From assembly GCF_000597725.1 (NCBI RefSeq), contig NZ_JFBL01000008.1, positions 1 through 64,000 of the forward strand: a stretch of 64,000 nucleotides of DNA, read 5' to 3'. Under the pieces are notes generated by a model. That model was not told the DNA's origin. It worked only from the letters and a program-made list of their open reading frames with translations, and did no database searches. Made by a program: the position numbers and the translations under genes. Shown here one piece after another: positions 15,969-24,913 of the stretch. Origin of the DNA: Sulfurospirillum arcachonense DSM 9755 (GTDB taxonomy: Bacteria > Campylobacterota > Campylobacteria > Campylobacterales > Sulfurospirillaceae). The stretch's first letter is position 1, and the number at the start of each line of letters is the position of its first letter.

Positions 15969-17150
15969 ATGCAAGCTACAGAATTACAATACGTAATTGA
16001 CACTTTTTTCCTTATTTTTTCAGCAGTACTTATTATCTTCATGGCACCAGGTTTCTCTATGCTTGAAGCTGGACTTGTTAGAACAAAAAATGTAACAGCA
16101 GTACTTACAGGGAACGTTTTACTTTATGCAGTATGTTCATTTGTTTTTCTTCTTTGGGGATACAATTTAATGTTTGGTGGAAGTGGATTTTTTCTCAATG
16201 GAGTAGAAGTTACAGGATATAGTGCTTATGCATTTTTCTTTTTTCAAATGGCTTTTGTAAGTAAAACAGTATCTATTATGAGTGGTGGTGTAAGTGAGAG
16301 AATTAAAATTGTCCCTTTCATGAGCTTTGCAATTTTAATGAGCGGATTTATTTATCCGCTTGTAGGAAATTGGATTTGGGCTGGAGGGTTTTTAAGTGAT
16401 GTTCATGACTTAGCTGGTTCTACTGTTATTCACTCTGTTGGAGGATGGGCTTTATTGGCTGCAATATTAGTATTAGGTGCTAGAAAAGGTAAATATACTA
16501 AAGATGGCAAAATTCGTCCAATCCCAGCATCAAATATACCATTAGTTACACTTGGTGGTCTTCTTTTATGGATAGGATGGTTTGGTTTTAATGGTGGAAG
16601 TGCTTTTAATATCTCTACTAAAGATGCTGCAGATTTAGTTGGATTGATTATATTAAATACAAATACAGCAGGACTCGCTGGTGCTATTGTAGCAACTCTT
16701 ATTGTTTATTTTCAGTATAAAAAATTAGATATCACAATGATTCTTAATGGCGCACTTGGTGGACTTGTAGCTATCACTGCAGGTGCAGATGTTGTTGGTT
16801 TGTGGGAGCCAATTGTAATTGGTGCTATTGGTGGAGCTTTAGTTGTTTACGCTGTTCCATTTTTTGATAAGTTTAAAATTGATGATCCTGTTGGTGCTCT
16901 TTCTGTTCACTTGGTAAATGGTATTTGGGGAACTATTGCAGTTGCTTTATTTGCTGATTTTTCACTTTTAGCACAATTAAAAGGTATTGTTGTAGTGGGA
17001 TTATTTACTTTTACAATTTCACTTATTATATTTGTAGTTATTAAAAAAGCTATTGGACTTAGAAGTGATGAAGAACATGAATACGAAGGACTTGATTTAG
17101 AAGAGTGTGGTGTTGAAGCCTACCCTGAATTTGTAAAATCAAAAGTCTAA
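15969..17150 (+). CDS. amtB: Ammonium transporter AmtB
   Basis: This 393-residue ammonium channel has eleven predicted membrane segments. The twin-His pore is visible as STVIHSVGGWALL and GALSVHLVNGIWG. FGGSGF-like and PLVGNWIWAGGFL segments also fit the family. The C-terminal cytosolic tail (DEEHEYEGLDLEECGVEAY) has the conserved GLDLxxxGxxAY motif that interacts with PII. There is no signal peptide in front. AAAGG precedes the ATG. It lies 150 bp after glnK in the common glnK-amtB order. Confidence 0.95.
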   Translation: MQATELQYVIDTFFLIFSAVLIIFMAPGFSMLEAGLVRTKNVTAVLTGNVLLYAVCSFVFLLWGYNLMFGGSGFFLNGVEVTGYSAYAFFFFQMAFVSKTVSIMSGGVSERIKIVPFMSFAILMSGFIYPLVGNWIWAGGFLSDVHDLAGSTVIHSVGGWALLAAILVLGARKGKYTKDGKIRPIPASNIPLVTLGGLLLWIGWFGFNGGSAFNISTKDAADLVGLIILNTNTAGLAGAIVATLIVYFQYKKLDITMILNGALGGLVAITAGADVVGLWEPIVIGAIGGALVVYAVPFFDKFKIDDPVGALSVHLVNGIWGTIAVALFADFSLLAQLKGIVVVGLFTFTISLIIFVVIKKAIGLRSDEEHEYEGLDLEECGVEAYPEFVKSKV

Positions 17151-17154
17151 TATA

Positions 17155-17185
17155 AAAAAGTGGGGAGGATTTCTCCTCACTTTTT
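17155..17185. terminator. Bidirectional terminator between amtB and the arginase gene
   Basis: AAAAAGTGGGGAG (17155-17167) pairs with CTCCTCACTTTTT (17173-17185) with one G-U wobble, giving a 13-bp stem. T-runs in both directions suit it to ending both convergent transcripts. Confidence 0.8.
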
Positions 17186-18151
17186 CTAATAATATTTCAA
17201 TAAGTTATTCGTTACTTTCTCTAAAATTTTAAAAACTCTTTTTGAATCGTCCTTATTGTTATTATAAAGAGGGTTTATTTCAGCCATCTCCCAACAACAA
17301 ACTTTTTCATTTTTTATTAATTCTAAATTTAATTGCATTGCTTGTTCATAAGATAAGCCATTTGTTACTGGAGTTCCAGTTCCTGGAACATATAAAGGGT
17401 CAATACTATCTACATCAAAGGAGATATAAATATGTTTACAGTAAGATAGTTTTTTAAAAATCTCTTCTACTACATTTTGTATACCTTTAAAAGTAATCTC
17501 TTCTACCGAGTATGTTGGAATTTTATATTTTTCTATGAGAACTTTTTCCTCTCCTTCATAATCTCGTAATGCACAAAAAACTATATTTTCAGGTTTTATG
17601 GAAGGCTCATTTGTAACTAGATATTTTAATTTATTCCAATACTCTTTCTCTTTTTTATTTGGTTCATTGATTTTTGATTCACTATTATCAAGTGCACAAG
17701 CAACAGCTAAAGGCATACCATGCATATTTCCTGAACCACTAGTATAAGGAGAGTGAATGTCCGCATGAGCATCTATATAGACTACGCCTATCTCTTCATT
17801 TGGATGAGCCATTTTAAGACCATGCATAGTTCCTGCACAGCTAGAGTGGTCACCTGCTAAAACAATAGGAAAAAGATTTTCTTCTCTTAGTTTTTTTACT
17901 CTTTGGGCTAATCTAGAAATTACAAGATAAATTTTATCAATATATTTTGCATGTTCAAATTCACTTGGTTTTTCAAAAGCGTTATTTTCATGAAGAATAT
18001 TTTCTGTTTCAAACTTTTCATAGTATGTTGAGTCTAACTCTTTTGAACTGTTTCTTAGTGCATCTAAGCCTAAAGAAGCACCTTTTTTATGTCCGGCAAT
18101 ATCTGAATAAACTTCAATTATTTTGATATGTTTTGAATTATCTGGCATCAT
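17186..18151 (-). CDS. Arginase/agmatinase-family ureohydrolase (probable arginase)
   Basis: This 321-residue binuclear manganese hydrolase has the metal-binding motifs AGDHSSCAGT, YIDAHADIH and SFDVDSIDP in the right order. It also has the arginase-like PGTGTPVTNGLSYEQA segment, which favours arginase over agmatinase. The neighbouring gene, 5 bp away and transcribed first, encodes ornithine cyclodeaminase. Together they would convert arginine to urea and ornithine, then to proline and ammonia. TAGGAAAT precedes two adjacent ATG codons; either may start the protein. Confidence 0.85.
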   Translation of the reverse strand: MMPDNSKHIKIIEVYSDIAGHKKGASLGLDALRNSSKELDSTYYEKFETENILHENNAFEKPSEFEHAKYIDKIYLVISRLAQRVKKLREENLFPIVLAGDHSSCAGTMHGLKMAHPNEEIGVVYIDAHADIHSPYTSGSGNMHGMPLAVACALDNSESKINEPNKKEKEYWNKLKYLVTNEPSIKPENIVFCALRDYEGEEKVLIEKYKIPTYSVEEITFKGIQNVVEEIFKKLSYCKHIYISFDVDSIDPLYVPGTGTPVTNGLSYEQAMQLNLELIKNEKVCCWEMAEINPLYNNNKDDSKRVFKILEKVTNNLLKYY

Positions 18152-18156
18152 ATTTC

Positions 18157-19161
18157 CTATAATAGAGAAAAAAGATTTTTGACATCATTGAGTTTTGGTA
18201 TGAGATTCATCTCTTTTCCTATATTGTTTTTTTGTGCTAAATTATATATCAACCGAAGTACCGAATAATCTTCTAAGGCAAAACCAACAGAATCAAAAAT
18301 AATAGTTCCATGAGTAGCAACATTGAGTTGTTTTTCACCTCTAATAATTTCATAAATTTCTGTACATGTAAAGCTTGAAGAGAGTTGTTGGATTTCACCC
18401 TCTATTTTTGCTTGTTCTAAGAACTCCACGACAACTGTAGACTCTTCTACTAATTCTTTTTGAAGTTCTGTTTTACCAGGACAATCTCCACCAAGTGCAT
18501 TGATAAATACATCTTTTTGAATCATATCCTTTGTTAAAACAGTTTGGTATCTTTTATCTGCTGTACATGTAGTGACAATATCTGCTCCTTGAGTCGCTTC
18601 ATAGGCATCTTTACAAGGAGTTAATAAAATATTGTATTGGCTCATATTTGTAGCAAATTTTTCCATCGCTTTTGGGTCAGTATCGTAGTATCTCACTTCT
18701 TTTAAGTCAAAAATATATGAAAATGCTAAGTATTGAAATTCACTTTGAGCCCCAGTTCCTATAAGAGTTAAGATACGAGAATCTTTTTTTGCTAAATATT
18801 TTGCCGCCATAGCAGAGTTTGCTGCTGTTCTTAAAGCAGTTAAAAGTGTCATCTCTGTAAACATAAGAGGCTCACCAGTTTTCGTCAAAGAGAGCTGACC
18901 TGTCGCCATGACTGTCATTTTGTGCTGAGTTGGATTTTTAGGGTGTCCATTGACGTATTTAAAAGAGTATAGGGTATCATTGGAGATTGGCATAAGCTCA
19001 ATCACACCACCATCTACATGATTTGCAACTCTTGGACATTTATCAAAACTTTCCCACGCACTATAATCTTCTTCCATTGTTTTGATTAACTCTAAATAAA
19101 ACTCTTTATAACCTATCTTTGAAATAAGGGTTTTTATATCTTCAATCTCTAAAACTAACAT
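18157..19161 (-). CDS. Ornithine cyclodeaminase/mu-crystallin family protein
   Basis: This 334-residue NAD-dependent enzyme of the ornithine cyclodeaminase family has the substrate-binding N-terminal region with KYVNGHPKNPTQHKMTVMA, followed by TALRTAANSAMAAKYLA and a Rossmann motif LIGTGAQSEFQ. Later DIVTTCTADK and NALGGDCPGKTEL also fit. The predicted reaction is ornithine to proline plus ammonium. AAGGAAAGAG precedes the ATG. It is the first gene of a two-gene minus-strand operon with arginase. Two TACATGTA palindromes lie inside it. Confidence 0.85.
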   Translation of the reverse strand: MLVLEIEDIKTLISKIGYKEFYLELIKTMEEDYSAWESFDKCPRVANHVDGGVIELMPISNDTLYSFKYVNGHPKNPTQHKMTVMATGQLSLTKTGEPLMFTEMTLLTALRTAANSAMAAKYLAKKDSRILTLIGTGAQSEFQYLAFSYIFDLKEVRYYDTDPKAMEKFATNMSQYNILLTPCKDAYEATQGADIVTTCTADKRYQTVLTKDMIQKDVFINALGGDCPGKTELQKELVEESTVVVEFLEQAKIEGEIQQLSSSFTCTEIYEIIRGEKQLNVATHGTIIFDSVGFALEDYSVLRLIYNLAQKNNIGKEMNLIPKLNDVKNLFSLL

Positions 19162-19260
19162 CTCTTTCCTTTTATCATTAGTGTATGCTGTGATGAAAGA
19201 GGAGAGGGATAGTTTTATGAAAAATAGCTTATCAATCTCTACATCTTTAATACAGCATTA

Positions 19261-19276
19261 TTTGCACAAGTGCAAA
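19261..19276. repeat. Palindrome TTTGCACAAGTGCAAA
   Basis: The 7-bp arms TTTGCAC and GTGCAAA are perfect and separated by AA. The compact symmetry and intergenic position fit a dimeric-regulator operator better than a terminator. Confidence 0.5.
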
Positions 19277-19331
19277 ATCTGAAATACTAAAAAGTTAAAA
19301 GAGAAAAATCGAATTTTTCAATGTACGTCGC

Positions 19332-19348
19332 AAGTGTTTAAAACACTT
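19332..19348. repeat. Palindrome AAGTGTTTAAAACACTT
   Basis: The 8-bp arms AAGTGTTT and AAACACTT flank a single A. It lies about 90 bp before the pyrC -10 box and has no T-run. It is a candidate operator. Confidence 0.5.
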
Positions 19349-19437
19349 ACTTGTTTATCTATTACTTTTTGTCTATAAGTACTAGGATTTTCGCATACTT
19401 GTACTTAATATTCAATTAATATTAGTTTTTAATTAGC

Positions 19438-19443
19438 TATAAT
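19438..19443 (+). promoter_or_regulatory. -10 box for pyrC operon
   Basis: TATAAT lies 25 nt before the pyrC ATG, with AAAAAAGGGAAA in between as the ribosome binding site. It probably drives pyrC, the regulator/kinase pair and the PilZ gene together. Confidence 0.6.
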
Positions 19444-19468
19444 GAAAGTACTAAAAAAGGGAAAATAA

Positions 19469-20470
19469 ATGACTATAACCATAAAAGCACCATTAGATAT
19501 GCATCTTCACTTAAGAGATGCAGAGATGTTAAAAGTAGTAGCACCATTGAGTGCACAAACGTTTTCAAATGCTATTATTATGCCAAATCTTGTACCACCA
19601 GTTACAACAATAGAAGCTTTAAAAGAGTACAAACAAAGAATTATGAGTGCTATAGGAAATGAAAAGTTTGAACCTCTTATGACACTTTTTTTTCGCAATG
19701 ATTATACGTATGATTTTTTAAAAGAGGCAAAAAAGTATATAAGTGCTATAAAATTATACCCTTCAGGAGCAACTACAAACTCTGAAGGTGGTGTAACAAG
19801 CATGGATATAGAGAGTCTAAGAGAGACTTTTGAGGCGATGAGTGAACTTGAAATTCCACTTTGTGTTCATGGAGAAACTAATGGTTTTGTTATGGATAGA
19901 GAGGCTGAATTTGGCTCAGTATATGAGCAATTTGCTTCAAATTTCCCTAAATTAAAAATTATCATGGAACATATTACTACAAAAAATAGTGTTGATTTAC
20001 TCGAAAAATATGACAATCTTTATGCAACAATTACACTACAACATCTTTTTATTACTTTAGATGATGTAGCAGGTGGTATGCTTAAACCTCACCTTTTTTG
20101 TAAACCAATAGCAAAACGATATGAAGATAGAGAAGCCCTTTTAAAAGTAGCTTTGAGTGGGCATCCTAAAGTTATGTTTGGAAGTGACTCAGCTCCTCAC
20201 CCAACGCATAAAAAAGAGTGTTGTGGATGTGCTGCTGGGGTTTTTACAGCACCAATTGCACTTCAAGCATTGGCTGGGCTTTTTGAGAAAAATAATGTCC
20301 TAGAAAATTTACAATCTTTTGTTAGCAATAATGCACAGAAAATTTATAGTTTTAAACCACTTGAAAAAAATATAGTTTTAGAAAAAACACCATTTAAAGT
20401 TCCAAATAGTTATGGTGATGTAGTGCCGATGTTTGCAGGAGAGGAGCTAGCTTGGTCTATAAAGTTTTAG
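19469..20470 (+). CDS. pyrC: Dihydroorotase
   Basis: This zinc enzyme interconverts carbamoyl-aspartate and dihydroorotate in pyrimidine synthesis. The 333-residue product has the N-terminal metal motif DMHLHLRD, the metal-bridging Lys in [14 protein letters not shown], His in CVHGE and EHITT, and GSDSAPH near the C-terminus. Size and motifs fit the short class II PyrC type. AAAGGG precedes the ATG. Its 3' end overlaps the following response-regulator gene by 19 bp, an unusual coupling of a biosynthetic gene to signalling genes. Confidence 0.95.
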   Translation: MTITIKAPLDMHLHLRDAEMLKVVAPLSAQTFSNAIIMPNLVPPVTTIEALKEYKQRIMSAIGNEKFEPLMTLFFRNDYTYDFLKEAKKYISAIKLYPSGATTNSEGGVTSMDIESLRETFEAMSELEIPLCVHGETNGFVMDREAEFGSVYEQFASNFPKLKIIMEHITTKNSVDLLEKYDNLYATITLQHLFITLDDVAGGMLKPHLFCKPIAKRYEDREALLKVALSGHPKVMFGSDSAPHPTHKKECCGCAAGVFTAPIALQALAGLFEKNNVLENLQSFVSNNAQKIYSFKPLEKNIVLEKTPFKVPNSYGDVVPMFAGEELAWSIKF

Positions 20471-21117
20471 TATTAGAGGATAATGAACTTCTTTTAGAAA
20501 CATATGAAGATTTTTTGAGTCAATATGGCTGTGAAGTTATTTTGGCAAAAAATATAGAAATAGCATATGAAATATGTTTTGAAAATAGATTTGATATATA
20601 TCTTATTGATGTTAAATTACCAACAAGTAATGGATTTGAGTTTTTAAGATCGTTACGGGACTCAGGAGATAAAACACCTGCTATTTTTATAACCTCTTTT
20701 ACAGATAAGCAGAGTTTATTAGAAGGGTTTAAAAGTGGGGCAGATGATTATATAAAAAAACCATTTGATTTAGATGAATTATGGTTTAGAATAGAAGCAA
20801 TTATATCAAGAGATAGAGGATATAACGATAGAGTAATGGTCATCAATGATGAGTATTCTTTGAATGTAGATAGAAAAAATCTCACATGTAATGGAAATGA
20901 AGTTTTGATAAATTTAAAAGATTTTGAACTTCTTCATCTTCTTTTAACAAATCGTACACAAGTAGTAACTAAAGAGATGATAGAAGAAAAACTATGGTGT
21001 ACAAACGATAACTCAAATAGTGGTTCAATAAGAGTGTATGTAAATAATTTGAAAAAAATTTTAGGAAAAGATTCTATATCAAATATAAGAGGGATTGGTT
21101 ATAGACTTGAAATCTAG
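20452..21117 (+). CDS. OmpR-family response regulator
   Basis: This 221-residue regulator has a receiver (LEDNELL, Asp in [12 protein letters not shown] near residue 53, Lys in YIKKPFDL) and an OmpR winged-helix domain with [14 protein letters not shown] and GIGYRLEI. Its TTG start at 20452 is supported by GGAGAGGAGC just upstream, inside pyrC. It resembles the regulator at 8192 in size and layout. The cognate kinase gene overlaps its 3' end by 23 bp. Confidence 0.9.
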   Translation: MVYKVLVLEDNELLLETYEDFLSQYGCEVILAKNIEIAYEICFENRFDIYLIDVKLPTSNGFEFLRSLRDSGDKTPAIFITSFTDKQSLLEGFKSGADDYIKKPFDLDELWFRIEAIISRDRGYNDRVMVINDEYSLNVDRKNLTCNGNEVLINLKDFELLHLLLTNRTQVVTKEMIEEKLWCTNDNSNSGSIRVYVNNLKKILGKDSISNIRGIGYRLEI

Positions 21118-21967
21118 TGAAAAACGTTTACTTATATTAGCGACGATAAGTGTTTGTAGTATTTCATTTGTACTATTTATTGCTCTGTTTTTAGTAAATT
21201 TTTCTGCTATGTTACCATTAGTAAAGGTTGCTTTTTTTTGTCTTTTTTTTATAATTTTTATTTTTAGCATATATATGACTATACACTATTTACTTTCTCC
21301 TATGTTTAAAACTAATTATCTTTTAGAATTATTGCTTAAAGATACTCTTCATGAGTTAAATATCCCTTTATCAGTTATAAAAGCAAACTTGCAAATGTTA
21401 AGGATGAATGAAAAAGACAGCAAAAAGTTAAAACGACTAGATAGGGTAGGATTGGCTTGTGTTGATTTAGATAGACTGTATAAAGATATGGATTATTATA
21501 TAAAACGAGAAGTAAGATATGATTTGAAAGAAAATTTTGATGTTAAAGATGTCATTGAAGAAGTCAAAGAAAAAGTAGAAGCACAAGGGCTACATGTAAA
21601 GATTGAGTCAAGTGTAGAATCTTTACATGTAAATGCAGATAAACATGGTTTTATAAAAGCTATAGGAAATCTTGTAGATAATGCAATAAAATATAATAAA
21701 AATGGAAAAAGTATTAATTTGTCATTAAAAAATGGTAAACTAAACATAGAAGATCAAGGTATAGGAATGGATGAGTCTGAAATATTTAGAGTTTTTGATA
21801 GATATTATCAGAGTGATGATTCAAAAAAAGGTGTAGGAATAGGACTTAATATAGTGAAAAATTATTGTGATGAATCTAAGATTTTTATAAATATTTTTTC
21901 AAAAAAAGGAAAAGGTACGAAAATTTCATTAGATTTAAAAAATATTTTGTTAGAGCAAAATCAATGA
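21095..21967 (+). CDS. Compact membrane histidine kinase
   Basis: This 290-residue kinase has two closely spaced membrane segments (about residues 13-37 and 43-66) and almost no periplasmic domain, so it probably senses within the membrane or through partners. The phospho-His is in LHELNIPLSVI (about residue 86). The ATPase domain has GNLVDNAIKYN, EDQGIGMDE and KGVGIGLNIV. The start is TTG 21095 or TTG 21107; both are inside the regulator gene and I cannot separate them. A 4-bp ATGA overlap couples it to the PilZ gene. Confidence 0.85.
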   Translation: MVIDLKSSEKRLLILATISVCSISFVLFIALFLVNFSAMLPLVKVAFFCLFFIIFIFSIYMTIHYLLSPMFKTNYLLELLLKDTLHELNIPLSVIKANLQMLRMNEKDSKKLKRLDRVGLACVDLDRLYKDMDYYIKREVRYDLKENFDVKDVIEEVKEKVEAQGLHVKIESSVESLHVNADKHGFIKAIGNLVDNAIKYNKNGKSINLSLKNGKLNIEDQGIGMDESEIFRVFDRYYQSDDSKKGVGIGLNIVKNYCDESKIFINIFSKKGKGTKISLDLKNILLEQNQ

Positions 21968-23097
21968 TAGAACGTAGTGAAATAGACAGTTTTCTTGAAT
22001 GCTCATCAGAGTTTATTGATAAATATGAGTTGGAATTTATTGATTATTTTGTATCATTGTATGAATCTCATGATAAAAGTTATCCTCAAAAAACAATACA
22101 AATGATAGCAAAACTAATTTACAAAGATTTTTTTAATATAGATATTTTTTTTACAACTAATGAAAAAGATATTTTTATTGAAATGAAAGATAAAGGAATA
22201 ATGTTAAACTTTTTAATTACAAAAAGTATACTTTTTCTTTTAACAAATTATATTAAAGAGTCAACAGAAAAACATTTAGAGTACGAAAAGTATATGGGAA
22301 CTTTTGTATCATTTATTTCTGAGTATCTTGAGCAGTTTGCAACACAAATTTCAAATAAAAATCGACATAAAATCAAGCATGTAAACTTTGATAGATTAGA
22401 TAACTTTTCACCAGGACATAATATAATAGATATTTTTAAAGATATAAAAGATAATGGTGAAGAAGTTATCTTTTTTAATCTTTATAAAGGTATTCCTATT
22501 CGTCATAGTGCTATTGTGATGAACATTGAAGATAATGAGGTTACTTTTAAGACTATTCAAATTCAAGGTATTGCTATGAAAATGGATGGTGTTGCATATA
22601 TATTAAAAGATAATAATTTTAATAATTATGTTAAAGCAGATATAGTTTACAATGATTTTTCAAATAATATTGTAGTTTTAAAGAATTTTAATTATCTTTT
22701 AAATATGCCAGCAACACAAAGAGAAGCTGTCAGAGTATATCCAGAAATTATGGCAGAAGTAGTACTCCTATCAGATAAAGAATCAATGACTAAAGGAAAG
22801 TTATATGATTTATCAGTAGCAGGGGTAGGTGTTGTTAGTGAATCAAACAATGGTATATATGCAGGTGCTAAAATAGAACTCAATATTCCGTTAAAAATAA
22901 ATAATACTCAAGAAGTTCATTTGATTAAAGTAGAAGGGGAAGTTTTAAATATCATAGAGTACAGAGATTCATATAGGTATTGTATAAAAATTTATCCTGA
23001 GTTAGATGAAAAAGATAAAATTATTGATTATGTAAAATTTAGAGAAAAAGAAATCTTAAATAGTCTTAATCAAGAATTAAAAGACTATAATTTTTAG
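21964..23097 (+). CDS. PilZ-domain protein with helical N-terminal region
   Basis: This 377-residue cytosolic protein has a C-terminal PilZ domain (about 245-350) with both c-di-GMP motifs: RxxxR in TQREAVRVY, and D-x-S-x-x-G in LYDLSVAGVGVVS. The first 150 residues are helical and unassigned, followed by a beta-rich YcgR-N-like region (EEVIFFNLYKGIPIRHSAIVMNI). This architecture resembles YcgR-type flagellar brakes but with an added N-terminal domain. It overlaps the kinase gene by 4 bp, so it is probably the output partner of that two-component system. Confidence 0.82.
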   Translation: MIERSEIDSFLECSSEFIDKYELEFIDYFVSLYESHDKSYPQKTIQMIAKLIYKDFFNIDIFFTTNEKDIFIEMKDKGIMLNFLITKSILFLLTNYIKESTEKHLEYEKYMGTFVSFISEYLEQFATQISNKNRHKIKHVNFDRLDNFSPGHNIIDIFKDIKDNGEEVIFFNLYKGIPIRHSAIVMNIEDNEVTFKTIQIQGIAMKMDGVAYILKDNNFNNYVKADIVYNDFSNNIVVLKNFNYLLNMPATQREAVRVYPEIMAEVVLLSDKESMTKGKLYDLSVAGVGVVSESNNGIYAGAKIELNIPLKINNTQEVHLIKVEGEVLNIIEYRDSYRYCIKIYPELDEKDKIIDYVKFREKEILNSLNQELKDYNF

Positions 23098-23098
23098 A

Positions 23099-23122
23099 GG
23101 TATGTAGGATTTCCTACATACC
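23099..23122. terminator. Hairpin between convergent PilZ and permease genes
   Basis: GGTATGTAGG (23099-23108) and CCTACATACC (23113-23122) form a perfect 10-bp stem with a 4-nt loop. It overlaps the permease stop. T-runs are poor on both sides, so termination strength is uncertain. Confidence 0.5.
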
Positions 23123-24082
23123 ACCGCTATTAGCCATTCTTTTTTCTAACCTACTTCCTAAAAGTGCAAGAAGTGCAGTTATACAAAAATACATGGCAGC
23201 AACTATTATCCATGTTTCAAATGGAGAAAAAGTATTTGCAACTATTTCACGTCCTACTTTTGTCAAATCTGTGATAGAAATTACAGAAACTAAAGAAGAA
23301 TCTTTTACTAAGGCAATCATTTCACCTACTAGCGTTGGTAGAGCTCGCTTTAGTGCTTGAGGCATGATAATATAAGTCATAGTTTGAGGATAATTCATAC
23401 CAAGTGATTTAGCTGCCTCGTATTGACCTTTGTCTATTGATTGAATTGCCCCTCTTAAAACTTCAGCAATATATGCGCCAAAGAATATACCAAGAGATAA
23501 TCCACCTGCTATAAAGCGTTCTAAATCGAAAATTGTTGCGACTATAAAATAAAATATAAATATTTGGACAAGAAGAGGTGTTCCTCTAATAATAGTAATG
23601 TATACAGTTGCAATATCTTTTAAAAATTGAAAGCTTGAAATTCTCATAAAAGCTAGTAATATACCTATAGTAAAAGCTAAAATTGCTGAAAATCCAGATA
23701 TTTTTAAAGTAATGAGTAAACCTTCTAAAAGTGGACCCATTTTCCAAGCTGTAGTTGTTGCAATGTTATCCATTTCGAACAATTCATCACCATTATGAAC
23801 TACAAGAGTATATTCACTAGGGATAGTTATCTCTTTACTGTCATCATCACTATTTATTACAATTGTACCATTTTCTTTTATACTCACAACACCATCAAAT
23901 GGTGCTTCAATTACTTCTGTTTTTTCATATACAAAATACTTTGGAACGCTAGTCCATTTCCAAATATAATTCATTTCGGAAGCAGCATTAAATAAAAAAT
24001 ACCCTATCAATACATAAAAAAGTACGGCCACAGAGTGACCGAATATTTTATTGTGGAAAAGCGATTGTTTCGTTTTTGCCAT
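23114..24082 (-). CDS. Polar amino acid ABC transporter permease with inserted periplasmic domain
   Basis: This is the inner-membrane permease of a His/Glu/Gln-type importer, 322 residues. One membrane segment (about 14-36) is followed by roughly 70 periplasmic residues rich in beta strands and acidic positions (FDGVVSIKENGTIVINSDDD). Then comes the normal permease core with the EAA loop EAAKSLGMNYPQTMTYIIMPQALK and RGTPLLVQIFIFYF. The insert makes it longer than typical HisM/GlnP (about 220-240). It is the last gene of the ATPase-binding protein-permease operon, 3 bp after the binding-protein gene. Confidence 0.88.
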   Translation of the reverse strand: MAKTKQSLFHNKIFGHSVAVLFYVLIGYFLFNAASEMNYIWKWTSVPKYFVYEKTEVIEAPFDGVVSIKENGTIVINSDDDSKEITIPSEYTLVVHNGDELFEMDNIATTTAWKMGPLLEGLLITLKISGFSAILAFTIGILLAFMRISSFQFLKDIATVYITIIRGTPLLVQIFIFYFIVATIFDLERFIAGGLSLGIFFGAYIAEVLRGAIQSIDKGQYEAAKSLGMNYPQTMTYIIMPQALKRALPTLVGEMIALVKDSSLVSVISITDLTKVGREIVANTFSPFETWIIVAAMYFCITALLALLGSRLEKRMANSGGM

Positions 24083-24085
24083 TTA

Positions 24086-24889
24086 TTACATTACCTTTTT
24101 TTGCCAAGCGTCTCTTTCAAACCACTTAGAGTATATTTTTGCATATGTACCATCGTGTTTTGCTTGATTTAAGAAGTTGTTTAACCAGTTAATAAAATCA
24201 GGATCACCTTTTCTTACAGCCCATCCTAATGGTTCATAAGTTAAGTCTTCATCTAAATGAATAATTTGTCCAGTAGCTTTTTTTTGTGCGTAGAATATAG
24301 CATTGTATGGTTTGTCATAAACAAAAGCATCAGCATTACCATTCATTACTTCTTGTGCTGCATCAGCTTCTGTTTCAAAAGTTCTGATTTTTGCTTTTTT
24401 AAACATTTTTCTAGTTGCTATTTCACCAGTAACACCTAGTTTAGTAACTACAGTATATTTTGCATTATCTAACTCTTTCCACGTTTTACCAGCATGCTTT
24501 TTAGCCGCTATAATTGTTTGTCCAACACTGATATAAGGGTTAGCAAAGTTAACTTTTAAGTTTCTTTCTTGAGTAACTGTCATGCCTGACATGATTATGT
24601 CATATTTTCCTGTAAGAAGACCAGCAATAATACCATCCCATGCAGTTGGAACAAATTCTAATTTAACACCCATGGCTTTTGCTACTGCTTTAGCCATATC
24701 AACGTCAAATCCTATGATATTTCCTTTTTTGTCTTTCATTTCAAAAGGCATATAACCAGGTTCTAGACCAACTCTTAAAACACCTTTTTGTACAACTTGA
24801 TTTAGTGTTGATTTTTGCCATAGGCTAATATCATCAGCCATACTATTCAGCCCAAGCATTAAAATTAATGCAGCAAGAATTTTTTTCAT
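24086..24889 (-). CDS. Periplasmic amino acid-binding protein (SBP family 3)
   Basis: This 267-residue binding protein has a signal peptide (MKKILAALILMLGLNSMA). The family 3 signature follows: LRVGLEPGYMPFEMKDKKGNIIGFDVDMAKAV, then AWDGIIAGLLTGKYDIIMSGMTVTQER and VTKLGVTGEIAT. It should bind a polar amino acid and deliver it to the permease. AAGGAG precedes the ATG. The ligand cannot be read reliably; Glu, Gln or basic amino acids are all possible. Confidence 0.9.
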   Translation of the reverse strand: MKKILAALILMLGLNSMADDISLWQKSTLNQVVQKGVLRVGLEPGYMPFEMKDKKGNIIGFDVDMAKAVAKAMGVKLEFVPTAWDGIIAGLLTGKYDIIMSGMTVTQERNLKVNFANPYISVGQTIIAAKKHAGKTWKELDNAKYTVVTKLGVTGEIATRKMFKKAKIRTFETEADAAQEVMNGNADAFVYDKPYNAIFYAQKKATGQIIHLDEDLTYEPLGWAVRKGDPDFINWLNNFLNQAKHDGTYAKIYSKWFERDAWQKKVM

Positions 24890-24913
24890 ATTTTCTCCTT
24901 AAGATTTTATTTT

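Larger units (their letters stand above)
19162..19468. other. Divergent intergenic region with two palindromes, 307 bp
   Basis: This gap lies between the divergent ornithine cyclodeaminase and pyrC genes. It contains a 16-bp palindrome at 19261-19276, a 17-bp palindrome at 19332-19348, and the pyrC -10 box at 19438-19443. A 21-codon reading frame from ATG 19219 is present but has no convincing ribosome binding site. I see no RNA gene. Confidence 0.6.
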
